A DNA stretch of 64,000 nt from NCBI RefSeq assembly GCF_029873635.1, contig NC_080422.1, positions 18,594,049-18,658,048 of the forward strand, in the 5' to 3' direction. The notes beneath the pieces were generated by a model. That model worked only from the letters and a program-made list of their open reading frames with translations. It did no database searches and had not been told where the DNA came from. Shown here piece by piece: positions 46,554-56,900 of the stretch; positions within the stretch are counted from its first letter, which is position 1; every line of letters begins with the position of its first letter. The DNA comes from Malania oleifera. Lineage: Eukaryota; Streptophyta; Magnoliopsida; Santalales; Ximeniaceae. The position numbers and the translations under genes were made by a program.

Positions 46554-47160
46554 AATATATCAAGGGGGATTAGATTAAAGCCTATAAAACCATGAACCAC
46601 ATATGAGGATACTCAACCCAAGGACCAGAGATCCTGCAATTGGGTTTAATGGGAAGAACAAATCATATGGTAGTCGTAAGAAATACACTATTATTTTTAA
46701 ACTCATCTATATGGTGTAAGCGCATTTATCCTATAATAAAAGAGTTTGAGTTTTAAAAACTCTTAATGATAATATGTGTCTCTTATAATTGATGTGTTAG
46801 AGTTACAGGAGCATCCTTGACAAATTTCACCTATGCGAGCACAAGAATAGGGCCACTCTCTATGAGAATTGTGCTTATTCTCAAATATGTTCATGAAACC
46901 GGGATTAGCACAAGGACGAAACGTGCTGGCTATTAAAACTCATGCCAACATCTGAATTATTATATGTGAGTTACTTATACTTTATTTCCCTTAAGAAGTC
47001 ATAATTCACGTATGAGACCACTATTGGCTCTGGAGTAAAGGTTATTGTTTACTAAAAGAAGGTTCAATATAAAACACACCTTCATTATCCATTATTCATC
47101 TTTGATTGTTAAACTTTCTACATGCATGATACATACATAATATTAAAATGATGGAGGAAT

Positions 47161-47754
47161 TGTTAGTGTATTTTAATATTATTATTTTATTTATTGTCTT
47201 GGAAAAGAGCATACCTCTTGGAATGAGTTATGTATCTACATTTAATTAGGTCATTCATTCATGTAGCTCATAAATTCATAAGATTAAAATTATGTGAGAG
47301 TATCATAAAATTAGGAGTGTACCTATTTAATATATATACATCTTATTTATTAAATACATGTAGAATGAAAGGTCGTTTTGTGTTTACAAATAGACCCTTA
47401 AGGCATTTACACTACACACAAATTTCTTCACATCATTCTCATCATATCATTCTTCTTTCAAGTATAGAGAGTTTGACAAGCGAAGAAATGTGTTTTTTTG
47501 TAGAGTTTTGGACTTCTCCATTTGTGCAGAATTAGGGAGAGTCACACGATTCAAATTAGGCTATTGTATCCTGGGAGAAATAAGTCTTGTGAAGTTCTGC
47601 TGTATTGGTTCGACGATTAAGTCAAAAATCACAGAAGGCTTGAATTTCCTTAAAGAGAGTGATCCGTGCCTCAGCCTATTTGTGAATCGTGTTTATATTT
47701 TTATTTTTATTTGTGTTTAAGTTTTAGTGTTTTATTTTATTAAATTTTCTAATA
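47161..47754 (+). repeat. 3' LTR of the 42358-47754 element
   Basis: 594 bp from TGTTAGTGTATTTT to TTTCTAATA. It is preceded by the polypurine tract GATGGAGGAA. Confidence 0.88.
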
Positions 47755-50237
47755 GAAATCAACTATAGATTAATTAAAATAAACACCTTATGAACTCTAC
47801 ATTTTTATTGTGTAATAGCTATATTATCAGTTTAAATAATGTAGAGTAATTAGAACTCTTGTAATCATCATTATATAGTATAAATATAGTAGGGATGTAT
47901 TTGTTTCATTGGAAAATCAAAATTCTCTCTCTCTCTCTCTCTCTCCTTCTTTGGAGGTGCAACCTGACTTTGGTATACAAATTTTAGCCCTAATCCATGA
48001 AAATGGAGGGAGCCATAGTTTTTATGATTCTCTATAACTAAAGAGGTTGGGAAATAAAATGATTAATATTTGAAGGGGACTTTGACTATCAAATCAACAT
48101 GGAAATATTATATTCTTATAATATAACTACGAGTCTTTCATTTTTAAGAATAGATATTTAGTAAAACTATATGTAATCCATTCTTTTCATTTAAAATTTA
48201 GTAAAACATTTCTCGCTTAAAATATATAGTCCTAAAAGTTTTACTAAATTTTAAGTAATGTTATAATTACATTTCCTTACTAAATAAAAAAATCCCATAA
48301 CTCTTGAACATGACTTCCAACTATCTATCGCATAATTGTTGACAATTATAAATCTAAACTTCTTATACCTAGTTCACACCAAAGTTCGTTTTATAATCGT
48401 AAATTAAATATTTTAAAAAATGATAAAAATTAAAAAGAAATAAAAATTTATTTAAATAAAATTATTTTATCAAATTAATTTCTATCTATAAATGTTATGG
48501 AAAAAATAGAAAGTAGGTTAACGGCATGAATATTTACTTTTACGAAAAAGAAAAATTTAAACTTAGAGAAAGGGAAAGAAAAATTCACTCCGCGTTGGAG
48601 GAATCACGAATAACCGACACGCGTGGGAGGAGAAAAGCCCACTGCTCCACCTGCATCATCGGTTCTTTTTGATTTTCTGCCGGACGCGCTGCAGGCTGTA
48701 CTGTCTGTCCACGTGGCATCCAAGGGTTGGACGGTATTTTTCACGCGCCATTCTCCCCGTGAGGCGTTCCTTCCCGGCTGAGGTGTTATTTTCTTTTAAA
48801 AAAAAAATAAAAACTGAATCTGTAGATTAATGGTCCCAAGTCCCAACTACACCGAATCGCCCCCGACCACGATTTCCTGTTAACTGCCCCAACTCTACAT
48901 CTTCCATCTAACGGTCACTAACGCTTTCAAGCTTCAATTCGTTTCATTCATTTTGTTTCTCCTCCTTCCTCTTTCGCCCTTCCAATTTTATTTTATTTTT
49001 CCCAATGGCTTTTCTATTGTAAAGTAGAAATGAAAATTTGACCAGTTAGAAAATATTATAGTTTGATATAAAAATGAATTAGGAATAAATTAATTTCATT
49101 ATTCTAAGAATGGTACTGAGTTTAACTTTGACATTATTTCAGATGTTACACAATAATTGTCATAATAATTTATGACTCAGGTAGGTAAAAATAACAGTTA
49201 TGTAAAAACATGATGTTTGATCTTTTTAAATTAATGAGCCAATTTAAATGTCAGTAAATGTATAACTCCACATTTTTAAAGATTCAATGATTGTGGTACA
49301 AAGTAAATCACAGTTCAATGTATTCGGTAATTTTATATTAAATTTTAATTAAAATTAAAATTAAAAATTATATAAAAAGATATATTTAAGTTGTTTATGG
49401 GATTTATGGGCATAGACCCACAATTGGTAGTTTGATTTATGCTAAATAATATTACTATAACAAAATAACACTTTTTTTTTTTTGAAAAATGAAATATGAT
49501 TTCTCAAATTACAGACCACAATTAGGTATCCAATAGTAATATTCTTTTGATTTTCAACTACAAATAATACATAATTGTATTTTATATGATTTTACTTTTA
49601 TAATGTTTTGTTATATAAAAACTTAAATTCTAATAAAAGGTATACATAATTTGTTAATAATTAATTAAAATATTATTGCACGTTAAGAAAAAGAGAGAAT
49701 CATAATATTTAAAAAGAAATATTTATTCTTTCAAATTTTTTCTTTCAAATTTTTTCTATAATGGATCTCGCAAATGCGAGAATCATAATACTTAAGTGAA
49801 AATATTTTTTTTTTCTAAACTTTTCTTCTTCATTTTCCCTCTTGGATTATTGCTTTAATTGATCACGAGAGAGGATCATAATATTTAAGTTGAAATATAT
49901 ATATTTTTTAAAACTATTTGCTAAAAATTCCTCTTCCGGATTATTCATATAATTAACTGATGACAACGTGGCAAAAATCTAGAAGCTTCAAACAATCTTA
50001 ATTCATGTCATAAAATATTTCCAAAAAGAGATTTTCACAGGCAAGGGCAGTTTTGGTATGCAGATAATTCGGGGCACGGCCAGGGGCAATGCCGTCATAC
50101 AAAAATTCTGCCAGGTTCGCGGCAGGGAATCAGGTGGCCCCCAACTAAATAAATTATTATTTTAATTAATCATGATTTTCCATGCTAATACAGTTCAGAT
50201 TAAAGCTAAGAATCAGCAAAAATATGCCACCCAGATG
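47755..50237. other. Upstream region of the hydrolase gene
   Basis: No open frame is supported. A (CT)n run lies at 47925-47945. A less AT-rich block at 48585-48790 contains a perfect G-box CACGTG (48710-48715) and several CG sites. Three imperfect copies of GAATCATAAT(A)(T/C)TTAA occur near 49696, 49780 and 49870, spaced 86-90 bp. A heat-shock-element-like AGAAGCTTCA lies at 49981-49990. Whether any of these control the gene is unknown. Confidence 0.45.
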
Positions 50238-50246
50238 CATATAAGG
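50238..50246 (+). promoter_or_regulatory. Candidate TATA box
   Basis: CATATAAGG, about 440 bases before the start codon; a transcription start near 50270 would give a leader of about 400 nt. It is the best TATA match in a region that turns CT-rich downstream, as plant leaders often do. Confidence 0.45.
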
Positions 50247-50374
50247 AGCGCACCTACAGAAAAACAGAAGACGGAGAGAAGAGGGGAGGAGAGAGAAAGC
50301 CAGAGGAGAGAGAAAATTTAAACTTCAAACCAAGTTTATACAAATTCAATCTCTCTTCCTCTCCGTCGTCTGCC

Positions 50375-50401
50375 TTCGTCTTCTTCTTCTTCTTCTTCTT
50401 G
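50375..50401 (+). repeat. (TTC)n tract in the 5' leader
   Basis: About eight TTC/CTT triplets in a pyrimidine-rich leader. Confidence 0.85.
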
Positions 50402-50419
50402 ATCTTCGAATCCCTAGCT

Positions 50420-50464
50420 ATGGCGTCTTCCACGGCCTTGGCACAAACTCCACGGCATCTGTAA
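50420..50464 (+). CDS. Upstream ORF 1 of the hydrolase gene (14 codons)
   Basis: ATG at 50420 opens a frame encoding MASSTALAQTPRHL and stops at 50462-50464. It lies within the presumed 5' leader, 215 bases before the main start, and could lower translation of the main frame. Whether the peptide is conserved cannot be judged here. Confidence 0.45.
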   Translation: MASSTALAQTPRHL

Positions 50465-50510
50465 TTTAATTGATTATTATTGCGCGGCAGCAGTTGCGGT
50501 CTTTTGTAGG

Positions 50511-50600
50511 ATGGCGGAGAAGCCGCCGCGGGACGGAGAAGCTTTGTCGTCTTTGGTTGGGGTTTTGTTCGGTTCTCGATCTCACGCGAGTCCTACCTGA
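50511..50600 (+). CDS. Upstream ORF 2 of the hydrolase gene (29 codons)
   Basis: ATG at 50511 (context AGGATGG, favourable) opens a 29-codon frame beginning MAEKPPRDGE and ending at the TGA 50598-50600, 78 bases before the main ATG. It does not overlap the main frame, so reinitiation is possible. Confidence 0.45.
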   Translation: MAEKPPRDGEALSSLVGVLFGSRSHASPT

Positions 50601-50678
50601 GGGAGAAGAGGAAAACAGTAACTTTTGTGCGGTCAGTTGATCGAAATTTGTGTCTTCAGCGGTGGTTGGTGTCCAGAT

Positions 50679-50937
50679 ATGGCCAAGGGCGGGTTGGAGA
50701 GGCTGCGGAGATGTGTGCGGACGGTGTTCTTCATGGTGGCCATGGTGGCGTCGCTGATCGTGCTATCGGCGCCGGTGATCGTGGCGATGGGAGACGTCAT
50801 GGTGCCGTTTATGTTAATTTCGAGCTTTACGTGCGTGAGATGTCATAGCTTTAGAGAGCATTTGCAGCGATACGCTTTCAAGAGCTCCTTGATAGACATT
50901 CCTCTGGTTTCGGTCATCAGATCGCTAATCATTGCCT
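50679..50937 (+). CDS. Hydrolase gene, coding exon 1
   Basis: It starts at the first in-frame ATG (MAKGGLERLRRCVRTVFF). It encodes residues 1-86 and the first base of codon 87, including the first hydrophobic segments and FREHLQRYAFKSSLIDIPLV. The donor is T|GTACGA. Confidence 0.9.
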
Positions 50938-53900
50938 GTACGACCATATTTTCATTTCTTACAATTTCTTTTCGATTTTTAAAAACTCTTTGGTCAATTT
51001 ATTCATTTTACTTTCTCAATTTCGTTTTCGTTTGAATTGAATGATTTTATGTGTTGCTTCACTGTGAAGAAACGGGAAAAAATGTTTTTATGCTTTTGTT
51101 TCATTTTCTTCTTTCACGTTTGTTTGATTGCTGAGAAAATGCAGGAAAAAGACAGAAAATGAAATTTGAACTATTATTGTTGTTGGTCTTGTCCTGGTTT
51201 TCAAAATTTAGAGAAGCCATCAAGCAGATCCAACTTTGAAATAAGGTTTTTGTTCGTCCCAAGTAATGAGTTGTTTTGCATTTTGCAGCATTTTCCCAAC
51301 AGCCACTAGGTACCTACCCTACACTAAAAAAATAAATAAAGAATAAAAATGAAGTGGTGCCTTTTTGTTTCAAATTTTGAAACTGGGAATACATTCATGG
51401 TCTGTTTGGCTGCTTATGCTTAGTAAAATGCAGAAGAGAAGCACGGAATACAAGTCTAGGTTTTTTTTTTGTTCATTGACTTGCATTGTTGGCATTTCTC
51501 GACCCCACTGGAACTGATGCAGTTTACAACAATAACAATTCAGCCTTCATCCCAAGTATTAGTGGTTAGCTTCCTGGATCCATTTTGTCAACTGAATCTG
51601 ATTTAATTTTTCAGTTTAGTTGCAGTGAGTGTATTTATTTATTTATTTATTTATTTCTGGAAATTATTATGACCATGGTTATCGAAATCCAGATCATGCG
51701 ATTCAATGATCCTACGATCCATACTTGCCTAGTAAGTAGAATCTCAATAGAGTATGATCCCAGTACGATGTCATGAAGACCGATCTTAGGATCTCAATTT
51801 TACTTTTGTAATGGAATATGGATTTTTCCTATTTAGGATTTTACCGAAAAAGGCCCAATATATATTTTTATAGGCCCAAACACTTTACTTTTGCATAGGC
51901 ACAAAATTTGGTCTAGGTGGCTCAAATGCATCAGAATTAGGGCAACACAATGAGCATGTTTTAGGATTTGTTCAATTCAAGTCAAGAGCAATTGAGCTTC
52001 TCTTGAAAGCTCTCTTCCTTCAAAATTGAAACCTCTCTGAGAGCTTAGAGTCCTTGATAGACAAATCCTAAATTGTCTATCAGTATGCTTGGACTATTCC
52101 TTCTTCCAGCAACAATAGAGGTCAGCTGAGAGTTTTGAGATCAGCGGAGAGCCTCAACAAATAGGGAGTTTCACAGTCAGGCTAAGAGCTTAAAATTGTA
52201 GGCCTGTAGCAATTCTGCATTATCTTTGTAGTTCTTTTCACTTTCTTCCTTTTTTTTTCTCTCTTATTATTGACAAGCTAGAGACCTATTTTTTTTCCCA
52301 AAGCAGAAAGCATGTAGCTTTCTTTTTCCTCTGCAGTTCAGGCTATTTAGATTTTTTTTTTTTTTTGGTTTCAAAATCATTGAAGGAAAAACCTGAGCAG
52401 GTGCTAGCTAGCAAGCTAGCTACATTCCTGAAATTTTTTGTTTTAATTTCTTGAAGTTACTACCAAGTTTTAAGGATTATTTTATTGAGAGTTGTTGTAA
52501 ATTGCCAATTATATAAAATTTTAATTTATTTTACCTTGTAAGTAGAATCTTACGATCGATGATCCGATCCTATGATCTGCTCCCGCGTACCCTCCCAACG
52601 ATCCTATGTACAATCCTGATCCCTAACAACCTTGATTATGACAATCCATTTCATATTTTGATTTTTTTTTTCTGTTCATTAGTTCAGTTTCTCAATTTGT
52701 CTTTTTTTTTTGGCTAAGTAGGGTCAGCTATTTTTCCTGTACCGGAACCTAGTTTATGTGTAATGGGGAACTGGTGAACCTTTCTCTCCTCAGTTTACAA
52801 TACTTTAGGATTTAACTAAACAAATTTTATGAATGCAGTAAACCTCTAGAAATGAGTAATTTTTGTATTTATTCATTGTTTTGTGATGACAGGTGTTTAT
52901 TCTATGTGTGATGGCCCTGCTCTTTCCAACGGGCCGTATCTTGGGACTGTTACAGTGTGTTCTATTGTTTCAATTCTTGTTCTTTCAGTTAAGGCTTGTA
53001 TATTTACACTGAATTCTGAACTTGAGGCTGAAGCTTCCTCTTCCCTCACAAGGCAAAGGCTCCACTTGAAGAAATCCTGGGGAATGCCTGTATTGTTTCT
53101 TTCATCGGTGGTCTTTGCTCTTGGCCATACTGTGGTTGCTTACAGAGCAAGTTGCAAGGCACGGAGAAAGCTCCTTCTTCACCGAGTTGACCCAGAAGCA
53201 GTAAGTTTGCAAAATTATTTTTATTTCTTTCTTTTAATATATAGGTATATATATCCCCGATTTGAGTGCAGACTGCATAGTCTTTTCTCTCTTTTTGAAA
53301 AGAGTTTGGATTTTCTGAATTTGGCATCTTTGTCATGGTCCATATCCAATGAGAAGAAGAAATTTTTTTTTTTTGTAGAAAAGGTGATTACTAATTTTTC
53401 AAATATTTGATCAGTTAATGTGGTGGGTGTTTATTTTGTTTCTATCAAAATGCAAACTTTTCCGTTTATTTTGCTGCCATGGAAATGTAATTTTTTCTGA
53501 CTGCAATTTTGTAACTTCGTTTCCTGTAGCTTCTGTTTATTTTTTTCTCATCTTCTCTGTGTCGAATGAACAGGTTCTTTCCTGTAAAAATGTTTTCTCT
53601 GGCTACCCGAAGCTGCCACGATCTCCCACTCCTTGTGCTGGGAAAACCCCAAAAAGTGACAGTGAGATGAGGCGAAAACCTCCAGGAACTGCTCGTGATG
53701 AAGGAGAACTCCCGGTCAGACTACTTGCTGATATTGACAGCTTGTTCACTTCATGCCAAGGGCTTACTGTCCATTACAAACTCAGCATGGCTGGTTCACT
53801 ACCTCGTTCCCTGTCCTCCACCAGCTTCCTTGAACCTCATTCCTGTGTCATTTCCACACAATTGGTCCCAGGAAGGCATAATCTTGACAGGCAACCTTTT

Positions 53901-56900
53901 AATGTTTCATCAAAAACCCAATATCATCTTCATAGGAGCTTTAGTAATCAATTTCACAGCTCTTCTCTATATGATCCACTATTAGATGCTTCTGCAACTT
54001 CTCCTGTTTTGTCTGAAGAAATTCCCATTTTTAGCCTTGATGATTTTGTTGATGAAGATCAAATGAACAAAATGAACTGTAGGATTTCTGAGAAAAATCT
54101 TGAGGAAAATGGTCAGTTTGGCATTATTTTAGTGCATGGATTTGGAGGCGGAGTCTTCTCATGGAGGCATGTGATGGGGGCGCTGGCTCGGCAGGTTGGT
54201 TGTATAGTTGCTGCTTTTGATCGGCCTGGTTGGGGATTGACTTCTAGGCCGCATCGAAAGGATTGGGAGGACAAACAGCTACCTAATCCTTACAAGCTTG
54301 AAACCCAGGTACTTGATTCTTAACTTGATTGTCATCTATAAGTAGTGGTTTTGTGCGAAACAAAGTTAAATCTGTGGATTTGTCTTCAATTCTTCCAGAT
54401 TGAAAGATTCATTTGAAGTGCACTTCTATGCTGGATAAGGCTGAAAATAAAAATAAGTATCTTACCTAAAAAAGACAAAATAAGCATCAAAATTATAATA
54501 TAGCAATTTATATTGGAATTGCTTCTCCCATGGCTTTGGTGTAGCCCTGACCCTTTATAGCTTGGAGTTTTTTACAATAGATGCAAAATGCAACACCCAG
54601 TGCACAAGGCTCTTACACTATATCACGGATTTGCAGAGAGGATGGTGTATGCAGCCTTACCTCCACATTTGGACTGGTTGTTTGTGAATTGTTTTATGAA
54701 TTGAATGGTGGAATGCATTTGTGGAAGAAAAACAAACTCTATCCAAATTTTCTTGCTAACTTGGAAATTGGTCATATATATATAATGTTGAAATTGGACT
54801 TATATGTCTATAGGAACTCTTCATGAAAAATGGTGAACTATTAATTTTCCCTCATCATCAACAATCGTGAATGGAATAACTTATTGCAATCCTGCTTGTT
54901 TCTTTTAACCATCATTTTTAGTGAAAACTGGAACCTGACACCCTCATTAGTCATCTTAATTGGTGTGTAATATTTTCTAACAAAATTTAAAATATTAATG
55001 CATGGTAGATAATTCTATACAATATTAGAAAATTTTCATTATTGCAGCATGTTTATTCTAAATGTGTAACACATGGTTATTTTAGATGTTATGAGGTGTG
55101 AGGTTGCTACTTGCTAGTCTCCCAGGTTCTTCCTCTTCACTGAGTACCAACCTTCTGAATACTGGAGTTTGCTTAAATATAAATGATTTCCTTGGCTCAT
55201 TTTTTTGTGGGTAGTAAATATGGTTCGTCACTCTCTTTAGATTTTGTATGAGTGACCCAAGCAAAAAAGGAAAATAGTATACGACTTCTATGATTGCGTC
55301 AATCTCACCTCTTGAGATCTAATGTTCAAAAGTATTGACTGGTGGGTATTTGGACATAATCTCTTGCATTTTAATAGTACTGGAATTTTGATTCACTGTT
55401 GACAAAGCGCATTCATGTTTTGATTGTATGAACAAAGAAGTTGTTTATGGATTCCATTCAAATAGGCCTGCACCCTTTGCTGTTGTAGCCCAATATACAT
55501 AAGCTATTCATAATAATAATAACAACAGCAACAGCAGCAGTTGTAGTGGTGGCAATAGTAGTGCTGGTATTTTGATTCACTGTTGACAAAGCGCATTCAT
55601 GTTTTGATTGTATGAACAAAGAAGTTGTTTATGGATTCCATTCAAATAGGCCTGCACCCTTTGCTGTTGTAGCCCAATAGACATAAGCTATTCATAATTA
55701 TAATAACAACAGCAACAGCAGCAGTTGTAGTGGTGGTAATAGTAGCATAGTGTCAGTGTTCGCTCTTTGGTGGATATGAACAAAGAACCTGTTTGTAGGT
55801 TCCACTCACATATGCTTTTGCTGTTGTGTAGCCTGAGGTAGGTCTAACCTGCGTTGTACAATTTTTGTAAGCTTGCATAGCCTATTCTGGCTGCAGTACT
55901 GATGAAGCACACTTTTTTTATGTATTTGTTTGTGTATTTTTATTTGAAATATTATCTAATACTTCTTTCTTCATTTGAGCATGACTATGGTGCTGGAATG
56001 GATGGTTGGATTTTTTGAAGCTTCTGTTGGGAAGTGATCTACGAGCAATAATCGCACAAGTAAAATTACGCAACCTAAAATACGAGACCAGATTTACGTG
56101 GTTCGGTCCACTGTGACCTACATCCACGGGAGAGCACAAAATCCACTATAACTGCCTAGAAAATTATACAAGGAGAAGGAGGAGGCTACTGCCCTCAACT
56201 CCTCTCTCACTCTCTCTACAAGGATTCACTCTGCCTCACACACAGCACACCACACCTCTCTGCAATACACAGCTCTTAGCTCTCTCACAATACAGCTCTC
56301 TGCACGCACACAACACAGCCCAAAGCCCACACAACTCACTACCTTGCCACACACAATTACACACACAGACATTACATATATATACACAAATGGGAGGGGA
56401 AAGAAGTCAAACAGAGTGGCTGCAATTCAACATGGTAGGCAGAGCTTGATGACCGTCCGTCTCCAGCTTCAACGATTGCGGCTGGGTGGTGTGGCTGCTG
56501 ACACCAATACGAGTCACACCCTAACAATCTCCACCTTGGCAAGTATCAACGCACAAGTCCACAGCTCCACCTTGATACGAACTTGATCAAGGCAAATCAT
56601 CATAGCTTGGTTCAAACGTCTGAACCATGCAAAGAGTACCGTCTTCTTCATCGGCAAATCGAACTCGTCTATTCGTCCCTGGAGATGTGCCGCTATCATC
56701 ATCCGAGGTCAAACCACCAACCACTGTGGTTCCCATCAATTGATACAGCCCACGAGACTCCTTCACAGTAAATATCATTGAGTCACGAGTGTCACCTCCA
56801 TAGCTCCACCTGCGACAGAGATTTGACAGCCCTTAGAATCCAACCGACTAAGGGAGATCAAATTTCTTCGCATCCTTGGAACGAAGTTTTTGTCATCCAA

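Larger units (their letters stand above)
42358..47754 (+). mobile_element. Ty1/copia element with internal deletion and a LINE insertion
   Basis: LTRs 42358-42941 and 47161-47754 start TGTT and end CTAACA or CTAATA. Flanks are GAAAG and GAAAT, an imperfect target duplication. Between them are gag, a protease remnant fused to RT, RNase H (split by a LINE at 44466-46294), and a 3' untranslated part with the polypurine tract GATGGAGGAA just before 47161. No primer-binding site is visible after the left LTR. Integrase is absent. Confidence 0.88.

Noticed and set aside
50625-50678. In-frame extension of the hydrolase upstream of the ATG at 50679
   Set aside because: There is no in-frame ATG upstream, and the added residues do not look like part of the membrane region.
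53201-53410. Continuation of the exon 2 open frame to 53410
   Set aside because: A consensus donor GTAAGT at 53201 and the loss of coding character after it show this is intron; splicing to 53574 keeps the frame.
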